DNA of 64,000 nucleotides from an uncultured Barnesiella sp. (GCA_944320015.1 CALUFO010000013.1:1-64000), one strand, 5' to 3'; counted from the stretch's first letter, positions 8,710-18,429 are shown. Numbers and translations: made by a program. The notes: a model not told the origin generated them from the letters alone.

Positions 8710-11700
8710 ATGAATCTATTACAGAAAGTAGAAGGGAATCATGGAAAACACAGTACGGAACTTCGGTTTTGCAAGCGATTTTTCGTATCCTTGATTCTTG
8801 TGTGCGGATGTTTGGGAGTTATGGCTCAAAATGTACAAATATCCGGTGTTGTGAAAGATGTTGCGGGAGATCCGTTAATCGGAGTGAGTGTCCTTGTGAA
8901 AAACACCACAAAAGGAACCTCGACCGATTACAACGGCTTTTTTGCGATTACGGCTCCCGCCGACGGAACTTTGGTTTTCTCGTATGTGGGTATGGATACC
9001 CAAGAGGTGGAAATCGGAGGTTCCAAAACCTTGAATGTGACAATGACCGAGAACAGCAACTACATCGACGAGGTGGTGGTGATCGGTTATGGTACAGTGA
9101 AAAAACGTGACTTGACGGGATCGGTTTCTTCGGTGAAGAGCGAGGACCTCAACTTGGCCGTGGCGCCTTCGGTGGCACACGCCTTGCAAGGTAAAGCCGC
9201 CGGTTTGGTCATTTCGCAGAACAGTGCCCAGCCGGGTGGTGGATTGGATATCCGGGTGCGTGGTGAAGGGTCTATCAACGGTTCCAAAACCCCGCTGTAC
9301 ATCGTCGACGGTTTCCCCATCACCGAGTTGGAGCAACCCGAGACTTCGAACGAACGAATGGTGGCCGGTACGCAGAGTGTGTTGAACTTCATCAACCCCT
9401 CCGACATCGAGTCTATCGAGGTGTTGAAAGACGCTTCGGCGACGGCGATCTACGGTTCTCGTGCCGCCAACGGTGTGGTATTGATTACGACCAAACGAGG
9501 CAAAGAGGGACGTACCGTCGTTTCTTATTCGGGTTCGTATTCTATCCAGCAGTACACCGACAATTACGATGTCTATAACCTGAAAGAGTGGATGGAAGCC
9601 ATGAATACCGCAACTTGGGACTTGTGGATGTATGAGAATCAAGTTTACCCCTATGGCAACCGCACCTTGCAAGAGGCTATGGATGCTCCGAAGAACGGTG
9701 TGGCCTACCAGCTCCGTTATACCGACAAGCAGATCGCCGAAGCCGGCGAGGGTACCGATTGGGTCGATTTGATTACCCGCAACGGTAGTGTGCAACAGCA
9801 CAATGTGAGCGTGCAAGGCGGTAGCAAGACGACCAACTTCATGATGTCGTTGAACTACTACGACAACCGGGGTATCATCGAGAACTCGGGCATGAAACGT
9901 TACTCGGCAAAAATCAATGTCGACCACACGATCAACAAATATTTCAAGACCGGTGTCAACATTACCGCCTCGCGTATCGCCAACGACAATACGCAGCTCG
10001 GTGCCGAAGAGTATGAAAAATCGGGTATGATCCGCGCCGCCGTGCAGATGAACCCGAGCGTTCCGGCACAAGACGAGGACGGCAACTATCCTGTCAACCC
10101 GCAGTTGCCTACGCAGCCCAACCCCGCTTCGTTGTTGCTCAACACCGACGAGGGTTTGATGGACCGTATCTTGGCCAATGCCTATGTGACCTATGAGCCT
10201 ATCAAGGACTTGGTATTCAAGTTCAGCATGGGTATGGACCGGGCTCACCAAAGCCGTAAGACCTACATGCCCAAGGAGACCCTGTTCGGTGGTTTGTCCG
10301 ACGGTATCGCCACCATCAACGAGGCCGACAATGAAAAATATTTGCTCGAGGCTACGGGTACCTATTTGAAAGAATTCAACCGCAACCACCGCATCAACGC
10401 CGTGTTGGGTTGGTCGGCCGAGTTTAACAAAGACTATTATGTGAGCGCCGGCAACAACGGCTTCATTACCGACGCCTTCTTGTGGAATAGCCTCCAATCG
10501 GGCGAAGGTACCAAGGAAGTAGGTTCGGGTGGAAGCGAGAACCGCATCTATTCGGCGTTTGCCCGTGTAGGCTATACGTTCATGGACCGCTATCTGTTGA
10601 CCGCCACGTTCCGCGCCGATGGCGCCAGCGTGTTTGCCCGTAACCACAAGTGGGGCTTCTTCCCCTCGGTGGCCTTGGCATGGAATATGGCCGAAGAGCC
10701 TTTCATGGAACCCGCCCGCTCGGTCGTTTCGATGTTGAAACCCCGTATCAGCTACGGTACCGTGGGTAATGCGACGGGTGTGACCGACAACGCTTTTGCC
10801 GCATACTATGCGCAATTGGCCTATAACCGCCAAGACAACAGCCCGCAAACCGGTGTGTTCGTGGGACGTTTGGAAAATCCCGATTTGAAATGGGAGACGA
10901 CCAAGGAGATTAACGTAGGTTTGGACTTCGCTTTGTTCGACGGCCGCATCGGCGGTACGTTCGAGTTCTTTGAACGTAGAATCACCGACTTGTTGACCGA
11001 CAAGCCGCTGAACACCTATCACGACTTGACATTCGTTTCGGCCAATATCGGTACTACCGGCGGTCGTGGTTTTGAGTTCACCTTGAATACGAAAAATATC
11101 GTGACGAAAGACTTCTCGTGGTTCTCCGATATTACTTTCTCTCGGGTAAAGAACTGGTGGGTAGAGCATACGACCGACTGGAAACCCTCGGTGTATGAAG
11201 GCGATCACGACCCCATACGGGCCATCTATTCGCGCAAAGCCATCGGTATTTTGCAAGAAGGTGACCCTGTTCCCGAGGCTCAACCCGACTTGAAACCGGG
11301 TCAACTGATTATTGCCGATATCAACGGTTATCTGCGTGACGAAAACGGCGATCCCGTGGTTCGCAACGGCCGCTTCATATTGACCGGCGAGCCCGACGGA
11401 CAGATCGACGATGCCGATATGCGTCTGTTGGGAACGAGCGATCCCGGCTTTACCATCGGTTTCAACAATACGTTCCGTTACAAAGGCTTCGACCTCAACT
11501 TCAACTTCTACGGTTCGTTCGATCGCTTTATGCAGGATCCCACCCGCATGGCTTACGGTGCTTCGGCATGGGGTATGGCGCAATATGGTTATAACGGCTT
11601 GCATAGCCTCGACGACCGCTGGATGCCCGATAATCCCTCGACGACCAATCCGAGTTCGTTCTATACCGACGGTACTTATGGCGCAGGTGACTGGTTCTAC

Positions 11701-11922
11701 GAAGATGCTTGGTATATCCGTTTGCAAAACATCACCTTGGGATATACGGTGCCTTCTACCGCCACCACTCGTAAGATTTTCCAAAACATGCGTTTCCACA
11801 TCGACGTGAACAACGTATGCCTCTTCACTCCTTATGGAGGTCTCGACCCCGAAACCGATTCTTATGCGGCGGCTTATCCCAATGCCCGCACATTCACGTT
11901 CGGTGTAGATATTAAATTTTAG
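8710..11922 (+). CDS. SusC/RagA-type TonB-dependent outer-membrane glycan transporter
   Basis: This 1070-residue SusC-like protein has a signal peptide (cleavage near VMAQ, about residue 40). A carboxypeptidase-regulatory-like domain follows at about 45-125 (ISGVVKDVAGDPLIGVSV, NGFFAITAPADGTLVFSYVG). Next comes the SusC-specific VVVIGYGTVKKRDLTGSVSSV segment leading into the plug (about 130-260, with PLYIVDGFP and IESIEVLKDASATAIYGSRAANGVVLITTK). The rest is a 22-strand type barrel ending in FTFGVDIKF. Length is normal for the family. It imports oligosaccharides with its SusD lid, encoded immediately downstream, and the pair defines the operon as a polysaccharide utilisation locus. The N-terminus before the hydrophobic core is longer than usual, so a later start at an internal Met is possible but none is compelling. 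Confidence 0.95.
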   Translation: MNLLQKVEGNHGKHSTELRFCKRFFVSLILVCGCLGVMAQNVQISGVVKDVAGDPLIGVSVLVKNTTKGTSTDYNGFFAITAPADGTLVFSYVGMDTQEVEIGGSKTLNVTMTENSNYIDEVVVIGYGTVKKRDLTGSVSSVKSEDLNLAVAPSVAHALQGKAAGLVISQNSAQPGGGLDIRVRGEGSINGSKTPLYIVDGFPITELEQPETSNERMVAGTQSVLNFINPSDIESIEVLKDASATAIYGSRAANGVVLITTKRGKEGRTVVSYSGSYSIQQYTDNYDVYNLKEWMEAMNTATWDLWMYENQVYPYGNRTLQEAMDAPKNGVAYQLRYTDKQIAEAGEGTDWVDLITRNGSVQQHNVSVQGGSKTTNFMMSLNYYDNRGIIENSGMKRYSAKINVDHTINKYFKTGVNITASRIANDNTQLGAEEYEKSGMIRAAVQMNPSVPAQDEDGNYPVNPQLPTQPNPASLLLNTDEGLMDRILANAYVTYEPIKDLVFKFSMGMDRAHQSRKTYMPKETLFGGLSDGIATINEADNEKYLLEATGTYLKEFNRNHRINAVLGWSAEFNKDYYVSAGNNGFITDAFLWNSLQSGEGTKEVGSGGSENRIYSAFARVGYTFMDRYLLTATFRADGASVFARNHKWGFFPSVALAWNMAEEPFMEPARSVVSMLKPRISYGTVGNATGVTDNAFAAYYAQLAYNRQDNSPQTGVFVGRLENPDLKWETTKEINVGLDFALFDGRIGGTFEFFERRITDLLTDKPLNTYHDLTFVSANIGTTGGRGFEFTLNTKNIVTKDFSWFSDITFSRVKNWWVEHTTDWKPSVYEGDHDPIRAIYSRKAIGILQEGDPVPEAQPDLKPGQLIIADINGYLRDENGDPVVRNGRFILTGEPDGQIDDADMRLLGTSDPGFTIGFNNTFRYKGFDLNFNFYGSFDRFMQDPTRMAYGASAWGMAQYGYNGLHSLDDRWMPDNPSTTNPSSFYTDGTYGAGDWFYEDAWYIRLQNITLGYTVPSTATTRKIFQNMRFHIDVNNVCLFTPYGGLDPETDSYAAAYPNARTFTFGVDIKF

Positions 11923-11948
11923 TGAACAACAATATAATACGGAATACA

Positions 11949-13490
11949 ATGAAAAAGATTTTTCGAAAATTCACACTGTTGTTGCTGGTGGTCCCTATGC
12001 TGAATAGCTGCAATATGGACCCGATTAGTTATAGCGATATAAACCCCTCTATATTCCCGCAAACCGAGGCTGACTTGCAGTCGATGGTGCTGTCGTGCTA
12101 CTATCCTTTGCGAGGCAGCTGGTGGGACGGTATCAACACGACCTCCGAGCGGGGGCAGATGTTTGCTAACGATGCCTGTACCGAGATTCTGGCCGGTAAG
12201 TATAGCATCCAAAAGTATAACCACGAGATGTCGTACAATACCGAGACTTCGGATCTTACCTATTTCTACTACACCCGTGAAGAACCTTATGGGTTTATCG
12301 GTAAGATAAGCCGCTGTACCACGGTAATCGACATGATTGAGAAGAGCGACCTTCCTCAGGAGTCGAAAGACCGCTACATCGCCGAGGTGCGTTGCGCCCG
12401 GGGTTACCTGTCGTATATCCTGTACGACATGTTCGGGCCGCTGGTTATCGCACCTATCGAAGTGCTGGACGAGCCGCTGAACGAGAATCCGCTTCCCCGC
12501 CTCTCGCGTGAGGCTATGGTAGAGTTTATCGAGGACGATTTGAAGTTCGCCGCTGAGTATCTGCCTTATCCGAAAGATACCGAGTATGGCAAATTCAGCA
12601 AAGGGTTGGCCAATATGTTGCTTATCCGTCTCTACCTGCACGAGACTCCCATAGACAAGGCATATTACAACGAAGTGGAGCGAATCGCCCGCGAAATGAT
12701 GACCGCCGATTATGGCTACGCCATGGTCGACGACTATCCCTCGCTCTTCGAGTTGGACGGACAATCGAAATGTACCTCGGAGTATATCTACATTGTACCT
12801 TGCGCTGTCGACGGTCCCAGCCAGAACCAATGGCACTTGATGTCTTTGCCGCCCGATATCGCCGATGTACCCCTCGCCGGGTGGGCTACGGTACAAAGTA
12901 CATGGCTATTCTACGACTCGTTCGAGGAAAACGATACCCGCAAGACCTATCTGTTGCCCGAGTACACTGCGCTTAATGGCGGCGTGCGGGAAGTACGCAA
13001 CCGGGAAAATCCCGACCAGTACCTCGATTTAGGGCCTATTCCTTTGAAATACGAGTATGACCCCGCTATCGCCGGTAGTGGCGGATATAGCGACTTGGAT
13101 ATCGTGGTGTATCGTTATCCCGATGTGCTCCTTTCGTTGGCCGAGGCTATTGTCATGAAACCCGGCGGAGGTGTGACACAAGAGGCTGTCGACCTGATGA
13201 ACGATGTGCGCGAACGGGCTAAAATCGAGGCCAAGACCTTGTCGGACTTCCCCACGAAAGAGGCATTTATCGACCAGTTGCTACTGGAACGCGCTCATGA
13301 GTTCTGGTGCGAAAGCGGCCAGTATCGTGCCGACCTTATTCGCTTCGACAAGCTGTATGACCGTGTGTTGGAGATGAATGCGGGGCAAGCACCTTATGCC
13401 AGCAAAGATAAATATGTATATCCGCTGCCGCCCGAAGTTATCGTCGACGGTAAAGGACAGGTGATACAAAATCCCGGATATACCATTTAA
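11949..13490 (+). CDS. SusD/RagB-family surface glycan-binding lipoprotein
   Basis: This 513-residue SusD-like lipoprotein has the signal MKKIFRKF...PMLNSC with lipid-accepting Cys20. The mature part has the helical TPR-like SusD fold: the N-terminal FPQTEADLQSMVLSCYYPLRG segment, ARGYLSYILYDMFGPLVI (the conserved AYxYFxLVxxFG-type region), a central variable glycan-binding part, and the C-terminal VYRYPDVLLSLAEA, LLLERAHEFWCES and YPLPPEVI motifs. A GTG at 11922 overlaps the SusC stop and would add nine residues, but ATG 11949 gives the proper lipoprotein signal, so I used it. It acts on the cell surface as the lid of the SusC barrel. A perfect hairpin follows its stop codon. Confidence 0.93.
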   Translation: MKKIFRKFTLLLLVVPMLNSCNMDPISYSDINPSIFPQTEADLQSMVLSCYYPLRGSWWDGINTTSERGQMFANDACTEILAGKYSIQKYNHEMSYNTETSDLTYFYYTREEPYGFIGKISRCTTVIDMIEKSDLPQESKDRYIAEVRCARGYLSYILYDMFGPLVIAPIEVLDEPLNENPLPRLSREAMVEFIEDDLKFAAEYLPYPKDTEYGKFSKGLANMLLIRLYLHETPIDKAYYNEVERIAREMMTADYGYAMVDDYPSLFELDGQSKCTSEYIYIVPCAVDGPSQNQWHLMSLPPDIADVPLAGWATVQSTWLFYDSFEENDTRKTYLLPEYTALNGGVREVRNRENPDQYLDLGPIPLKYEYDPAIAGSGGYSDLDIVVYRYPDVLLSLAEAIVMKPGGGVTQEAVDLMNDVRERAKIEAKTLSDFPTKEAFIDQLLLERAHEFWCESGQYRADLIRFDKLYDRVLEMNAGQAPYASKDKYVYPLPPEVIVDGKGQVIQNPGYTI

Positions 13491-13500
13491 CAGCAACCTG

Positions 13501-13531
13501 CCGGCGCGTCTCCCCCGACGAGACGCGCCGG
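13501..13531 (+). terminator. Perfect intercistronic hairpin after susD-like gene
   Basis: The arms CCGGCGCGTCTC (13501-13512) and GAGACGCGCCGG (13520-13531) pair perfectly over 12 bp with a 7-nt loop. No T-tract follows, so full termination is doubtful. Transcript-end stabilisation or partial attenuation, which would keep SusC/SusD levels above the downstream genes, is more likely. Confidence 0.65.
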
Positions 13532-13563
13532 TATCTCCACAAACCATAAAAAAACGAAAAGTT

Positions 13564-14997
13564 ATGAAGAAGCTATTTAATTTGTTAGGCGTCGGCTCTT
13601 TGTTGTTCTTGGGCGTGGCGTGCGCCTCTTGCGATAAAGCGAATGGAGGTACCGATACCTCTAATCTTCCCATGGAACAAGTCTCCTATGACGAGTCGAG
13701 CGAGATAATCGTCAATCCCGAGCGGGGTTTCTACAAAGCCTCCTCGTGCGAAATGGGTGTCTCGGGCGCATTGAACGTATCGACATTGGAAGGCTATCGC
13801 GAGGACGGGTATTCGCTGGTATTCCGCTATTTCTATTTGAAGACTTTCAGGGATAAACCGCTTACCGACGAGGCGCTCCAATTCTTCGACAAAGACATGG
13901 CCGCCATGCGTGAGGCCGGTGTGAAGTGCGTGTTGCGCTTTGCCTACACCAGCGCCGAAAACGAACCCGACGCTCCGCTGTCGATTATCGAGACTCACAT
14001 CGACCAGTTGAAACCCTACATCGCCAAAAACGCCGATGTCATTGCCGTATGGCAGGCTGGTTTCATCGGCTCTTGGGGTGAGTGGTACTACACGACCAAC
14101 AATCTGTACAACCCCACAGCCCGGAAAGCCGTGCTCGACAAACTGCTCGAAGCGCTGCCCGAAGGCCGGGTGGTACAAGTGCGCACCCCGCAATACAAAC
14201 AAGAGTACTTGAACCGGACGACTCCTATCCAAGCCGCCGAGGCTTACACCTTGTCCAAAGCCGCCCGCATCGGCCACCACAACGACTGCTTCATGGCCAG
14301 CGCCGACGACTACGGGACGTATCAGAACCGCACCGAGGACCAGAAATATTTGAGCCAAGAAGGTCTCTATTTGCCGATGGGTGGCGAGACTTGTCCTCCG
14401 CAAGGTATCTCTCCCGCCGATTGCGACCGGGCACAAGAAGAAATGCGCCACTTGCGCTGGTCTTATTTGAACAGCGACTACTATAAAGGTGTGAACGACC
14501 GCTGGATTTCGCAAGGCTGCATGGACGATATCAAGCGCGAAATGGGATACCGCTTCGTGCTCACGACCGGCGAATATACCACCAACGTAACTCCCGGCCA
14601 CCTGCTCAAAGTGGTTTTGAAAGTGAGAAACGATGGCTATGCCGCTCCGTTTAATCCGCGCGACATCGAACTGGTATTGAGGAATGTGGCCGACGGCACG
14701 GAGTATGTATTGCCGCTCGACTCGGATCCCCGCAAGTGGAAACCCGAAATGGAGACTACCGTCGACATAGAAGCCGGCTTGCCGTCGGATATGCCGCTGG
14801 GCGATTATGACATTTATTTGAATCTGCCCGACCCCATGGAGACTTTGCGGAACAACCCCGACTACTCGATACAGTTGGCCAACAAAGACGTGTGGGAAGC
14901 CGAGACCGGATACAACTACCTGTCGATGCGCATCAATGTGACAGCCGACGAAATGACTCCTTCGTACACGGGAGAATCGGTTTTTGCCAAAAAATAA
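13564..14997 (+). CDS. DUF4874/DUF4832 lipoprotein (TIM-barrel-like, putative glycan-active)
   Basis: This 477-residue protein starts with a hydrophobic signal and a lipoprotein-like cysteine cluster (LGVACASC). The first domain (about 45-320) has the DUF4874 pattern NPERGFYK, VFRYFYLK, VLRFAYTS and AVWQAGFIGSWGEWYY, resembling the strand ends of glycosidase-type TIM barrels. The aromatic, acid-rich WGEWYY is a candidate active-site loop. The second domain (about 340-470) is a beta-sandwich typical of DUF4832. It lies 73 bp after the SusD-like gene. The family is common in Bacteroidetes PULs, but I know of no established activity. Two shorter relatives (16930 and 18430) lie downstream in the same locus, suggesting three variants of one glycan-related function. 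Confidence 0.8.
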   Translation: MKKLFNLLGVGSLLFLGVACASCDKANGGTDTSNLPMEQVSYDESSEIIVNPERGFYKASSCEMGVSGALNVSTLEGYREDGYSLVFRYFYLKTFRDKPLTDEALQFFDKDMAAMREAGVKCVLRFAYTSAENEPDAPLSIIETHIDQLKPYIAKNADVIAVWQAGFIGSWGEWYYTTNNLYNPTARKAVLDKLLEALPEGRVVQVRTPQYKQEYLNRTTPIQAAEAYTLSKAARIGHHNDCFMASADDYGTYQNRTEDQKYLSQEGLYLPMGGETCPPQGISPADCDRAQEEMRHLRWSYLNSDYYKGVNDRWISQGCMDDIKREMGYRFVLTTGEYTTNVTPGHLLKVVLKVRNDGYAAPFNPRDIELVLRNVADGTEYVLPLDSDPRKWKPEMETTVDIEAGLPSDMPLGDYDIYLNLPDPMETLRNNPDYSIQLANKDVWEAETGYNYLSMRINVTADEMTPSYTGESVFAKK

Positions 14998-15041
14998 AAA
15001 GAAGATCGAATAATTTTTGTTAACCCTAAAATAATAATGTG

Positions 15042-16856
15042 ATGAGAAAAACAATGAAAGGACTGATGTTCCTGCTGGTGAGTACCCTCATGGTATTTAC
15101 CTCGTGCAAGGAAGAAGATGACGGCGGTATAACGGGCGGTGCGACCGGGAATGCGATTTCCGAGTTGGCGGTGACCCCCAATACCGGTGTGAAGTATGGC
15201 GATGAAGTGACGTTGACGGCCAAGTTTGCCGACGACAGAGGGCTCCGTCAATACTCGATTGCGGTGAGCAATGCCAATGGCGTGTTCTATGAATCGACCC
15301 AAATGCTTACCGGTAAAACGTATGACTTGAACACGAAAATCGCTTTGCCGTTGCCGAAGAACGCCGTTCCCGGCGATTTGACCGTCGCGGTTACCGTGAA
15401 GAACTCGGGCAACGAGTTGAGCTCCGAAGAGGTGACGATCACCGGTGTGGCTCTCCCCACCTTCGACGCCCTCTATCTGGCATTGGACAACAACTTGGTT
15501 TATACGATGGAGAAGGACGGCGATGTCTTCTCGGTAGAAGATTTCTTCCCGGCCGGCTCTACCGGTAAAATCTATGCCAACAGCGACAAGACCGGTATGT
15601 CTTGGGGTATGGAAGGCGAAGAGATCATAGCCCTTGGTAGCAACAATATCGTGATCGGTGGCGAGGAAGAGGCCTACTTCAAGGTTTCGTTCAACCCGGT
15701 TACATTTGAGTTGACACTGGGCAATGCCCAAAGTTGGACTTCCATCGACGAGTCGTTGTATATCTTCGGTACGATCTCGGGACACTGGGACGACAACGAC
15801 GGTCCCGACATGGGTATCTGGGTAGAGAAAGAAAAAACCAAAATGAAAGGATACCAGAAGGATAACCAAAAATATTGGACTTGGACTCCGCCGTCGGACG
15901 GAACAGGTAGCGTGGAAACCGATATGTGGGGCGCTATCGTTGCCGGACAGTTCTACTTCAAAGAAGGTGGCAAGGACAACTTCCTGACATTTGCCGACCG
16001 TAAACTCACCCTCGGCGCCGAGAACAAAGACGCCAGCTTCTCGATTACCTTGGGCGGCGCCTACTCGATAAAGGTATTCCAAGAAGACGGTGTGTACACC
16101 AAAGTCGAGTTGAGCGACGGCTCCCGCACATTGGCCTATACCAACGAGGGTATCTATATCAATGGCGCGTTGTCTCCCGAAGCCATATCGTTCTGCGGCT
16201 CTCCGCTGGCGCTGGTGGAAGGCGAATACTTCTCGTATGAAGGTTTGGCACAGTTGACCCAAGGCCAATCGGTTACGGCCAACGGTCTCGACCTGTCGAT
16301 AGCTTTCTGTGACCACGACGTGTTTACCGGAGCCGGTAACTCCACTTGGCAGATGATTGCTCCCACGGGTGAGTACCTTATCCGTTGCGACGCTTTCTCG
16401 GGCGAGGTTTATATCATGAACAACGAGGGTTATCCCGATGTAATCTATATGGACGGTTGGTGTTGGAACCGTTTCATGGGTGTTGAACGCGGCTCTTGGA
16501 ATGAAACTACCCGCTTGACGTTGTACCGTACCTCCGAGACAGCCAACACTTATAAAGCCATAGCTGCTATTCTCCCGTGGGAAGGTGACGTGTCGTTCTG
16601 GGGCGAGCCTTATACCATGGAAGGATTCGGTAAATGCTGCATCTCTTCGAAGTATTTCGAAAATGTTAACGTTGCCGGTGATAATGGTATGTACTTGCCT
16701 GTTCCCGACGGAGAGGTTGAGACTTATTATGAAATCGTAGTCGACTTGAAGGACGGAATGACCATCGATAAAGAAAATATGGACGGAGATTATTATACGA
16801 TTATCCCGACTAATGGCAAGAAGTTTACGTTAACGTTTACTCCTACCACACTATAA
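15042..16856 (+). CDS. Surface glycan-binding-type lipoprotein (SusE/SusF-position)
   Basis: This 604-residue lipoprotein has a signal with lipobox (VFTSC, about residues 18-22) followed by an acidic linker and a bacterial-Ig-like domain (about 40-130, AVTPNTGVKYGDEVTLTAKF). The rest is beta-rich with repeated aromatic patches (for example SWGMEGE, SGHWDDNDGP, YWTWTPPSDG, DGWCWNRFMG, WEGDVSFWG). This fits carbohydrate-binding modules in tandem, as in SusE/SusF and other surface glycan-binding proteins. A GTG at 15039 is in frame, but ATG 15042 is the better start. It is the last gene before the hairpin at 16880. Its position after SusC/SusD and the lipoprotein signal support a binding role on the cell surface; no catalytic motif is visible. 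The exact DUF family is uncertain. Confidence 0.7.
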   Translation: MRKTMKGLMFLLVSTLMVFTSCKEEDDGGITGGATGNAISELAVTPNTGVKYGDEVTLTAKFADDRGLRQYSIAVSNANGVFYESTQMLTGKTYDLNTKIALPLPKNAVPGDLTVAVTVKNSGNELSSEEVTITGVALPTFDALYLALDNNLVYTMEKDGDVFSVEDFFPAGSTGKIYANSDKTGMSWGMEGEEIIALGSNNIVIGGEEEAYFKVSFNPVTFELTLGNAQSWTSIDESLYIFGTISGHWDDNDGPDMGIWVEKEKTKMKGYQKDNQKYWTWTPPSDGTGSVETDMWGAIVAGQFYFKEGGKDNFLTFADRKLTLGAENKDASFSITLGGAYSIKVFQEDGVYTKVELSDGSRTLAYTNEGIYINGALSPEAISFCGSPLALVEGEYFSYEGLAQLTQGQSVTANGLDLSIAFCDHDVFTGAGNSTWQMIAPTGEYLIRCDAFSGEVYIMNNEGYPDVIYMDGWCWNRFMGVERGSWNETTRLTLYRTSETANTYKAIAAILPWEGDVSFWGEPYTMEGFGKCCISSKYFENVNVAGDNGMYLPVPDGEVETYYEIVVDLKDGMTIDKENMDGDYYTIIPTNGKKFTLTFTPTTL

Positions 16857-16879
16857 AATAAACTTTTTCATTTCCAATT

Positions 16880-16916
16880 GGAGCGGGGTGGCTTCCGCTA
16901 TCCCGCCCCTTTTTTA
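16880..16916 (+). terminator. Rho-independent terminator-like hairpin
   Basis: A GC-rich stem (left arm GGAGCGGGGTG, right arm TATCCCGCCCC, one mismatch and two G-T pairs) with a short loop is followed by TTTTTT. It sits 23 bp after the stop of the surface lipoprotein gene and only about 14 bp before ATG 16930, so it may be partly read through and act as an attenuator. Confidence 0.75.
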
Positions 16917-16929
16917 TAGCCATCACATT

Positions 16930-18210
16930 ATGATTAGAAAAATTACTTTTACGCTTTTTGTGGCAGGGCTGTTGGCCGCTTGTCAAACTGGGCAAAAACA
17001 GGCGACCCCCGATTTAGAAGGCTTTGAAAAACTGCCGTTGCAATCGCAGATTACACGCGTGCAGCCAATGACGGGGATTGTGATATTCGCCAATAATCCG
17101 CAGTGCCAAACCGACGCGATAAGTTTGGAGTATTCCTATCTTTTGTATAAAGACGTGGTGAAGGAGAAAGGCGTGTATGATTGGAGCTCTTTCGAGAGTT
17201 TATTGGACACGATAGCTTCGCATGGGCATCAGGCGATTATCCGGCTCAGGTATGTCTATCCGGGCGACAAGGAGAGCGCTGTGCCCCAATATATTCGCGA
17301 CCTGCCCGGATATGAAGAGACGATAGGCAAGAGCGAAGGAAAGGAAACTTGCTTCCCCGATTGGCGCAACGAGGAGTTGCAACGCTTCCACAAGGAGTTT
17401 TACCAGAAATTTGCCGAACGTTACGATAGAGACCCTCGCATCGCGTTCCTGCAAACGGGATTCGGGCTGTGGGCCGAGTACCATATCTACGATGGCCCGA
17501 GAATTATAGGCCGCACATTCCCCTCGAAAAAATTTCAAGCCGAGTTTTTCAAACTTATGGAAGAGACGTTTACCTATACCCCGTGGATGATTTCTATCGA
17601 TGCGGCCGACCCGGCATATACCCCATTTGCCGAAGAGCCCGAATTGAAAGAGTTGAAATTCGGTGTGTTTGACGACTCGTTTATGCACGAGACCCATGCC
17701 GACCACAATGGGAAAAATTGGGCATTCTTCGGCGAAGACCGCTATCGGGAATCGCCGGCCGGGGGAGAGTTCAGCTATTACACCAAATATGATCAAGAAC
17801 ATGTGCTCGATTATCCCGAGGGGATCTATGGACACACCTTTGAAGAAGAGGCCGCCCGGTTCCACATCACGTTTATGAAAGGCAACGGGCAATTGGCTTA
17901 CCAGACGATGGAACGTCTCGAACAGGCCGGCATGGCGTGTGGGTATCGTTATGTGATTACCGACGCAAGGACGAAAGAGGATTATACTTGGGTACAGATA
18001 GAAAATGCGGGAGTCGCCCCCATTTACCGCGACGCCTATGTGGCGGTGAATGGCGTGCGTTCCGAGTCGAGCCTCATCGATTTGCAACCGGGCGAGAGCC
18101 GCTGGGTGGGCATATCGGCCGGAGGTGAAGGCAGCGTGGTTTCTATCGAATGCGACCATTTGATTGCCGGGCAGCGGATAGAGTTTGAGGCCGATGTAAA
18201 AGCCGATTAG
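16930..18210 (+). CDS. DUF4832-like lipoprotein, paralogue 1
   Basis: This 426-residue lipoprotein has the lipobox LLAAC (Cys near residue 18). The body has TIM-barrel-like strands: GIVIFANN, AIIRLRYVYPG, AFLQTGFGLWAEYHIY and the segment around FGVFDDSFMHETH. A C-terminal beta domain contains AYVAVNGVRSESSLIDLQPGESRW. The frame opens 14 codons earlier, but ATG 16930 gives the correct signal peptide. The GLWAEYHIYDGPR and DDSFMHETHADHNG segments supply candidate catalytic acids and histidines. It is strongly similar along its length to the product of 18430-19716, with the HKEFYQKFAERYD region and C-terminal block nearly the same, so the two arose by tandem duplication. Substrate is unknown; PUL context suggests glycan processing at the cell surface. 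Confidence 0.75.
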   Translation: MIRKITFTLFVAGLLAACQTGQKQATPDLEGFEKLPLQSQITRVQPMTGIVIFANNPQCQTDAISLEYSYLLYKDVVKEKGVYDWSSFESLLDTIASHGHQAIIRLRYVYPGDKESAVPQYIRDLPGYEETIGKSEGKETCFPDWRNEELQRFHKEFYQKFAERYDRDPRIAFLQTGFGLWAEYHIYDGPRIIGRTFPSKKFQAEFFKLMEETFTYTPWMISIDAADPAYTPFAEEPELKELKFGVFDDSFMHETHADHNGKNWAFFGEDRYRESPAGGEFSYYTKYDQEHVLDYPEGIYGHTFEEEAARFHITFMKGNGQLAYQTMERLEQAGMACGYRYVITDARTKEDYTWVQIENAGVAPIYRDAYVAVNGVRSESSLIDLQPGESRWVGISAGGEGSVVSIECDHLIAGQRIEFEADVKAD

Positions 18211-18219
18211 CCTCGATAG

Positions 18220-18379
18220 GGCTGTGTCAAAATAATAAATTTTGGCGCAGTCCCTTAGGTGTGTTAGAATTGATAAAATGCGAGACATTGAGGGTGAGGA
18301 CGACAGGAGTTTACTCCCGTAAATGACTTAGCCCGAATCCCGATAATAACGCAGCAGTTTGCAATTATGACACACCGCC
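18220..18379. mobile_element. MITE-like palindromic element between duplicated genes
   Basis: The ends form imperfect terminal inverted repeats. The left end reads GGCTGTGTCAAAAT and the right end, on the other strand, reads GGCGGTGTGTCATAAT; both continue with an A-rich stretch. The 160-bp interior has no open frame and contains a small palindrome GGAGTTTACTCC at about 18306-18317. Size, AT/GC texture and lack of coding content fit a non-autonomous mobile element or intergenic repeat. It lies in the 219-bp gap between two paralogous genes. I did not find a clear target-site duplication. Confidence 0.5.
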
Positions 18380-18429
18380 TATTTCCCCCGATATTAAATC
18401 GAATATAAAACACTTAATCTTATTATAGT

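Noticed and set aside
11922-11948. GTG start for the SusD-like gene overlapping the SusC stop.
   Set aside because: It would put nine polar residues before the lipoprotein signal; ATG 11949 gives a standard signal with lipobox.
8875-11949. A 1024-codon open frame on the strand opposite the SusC gene, and similarly long antisense frames at 51701-54118, 59968-61611, 21667-23355 and 7262-8692.
   Set aside because: They are antisense shadows of clearly identifiable genes. None has a signal peptide, domain motif or sensible start, and the real genes on the other strand explain the codon pattern.
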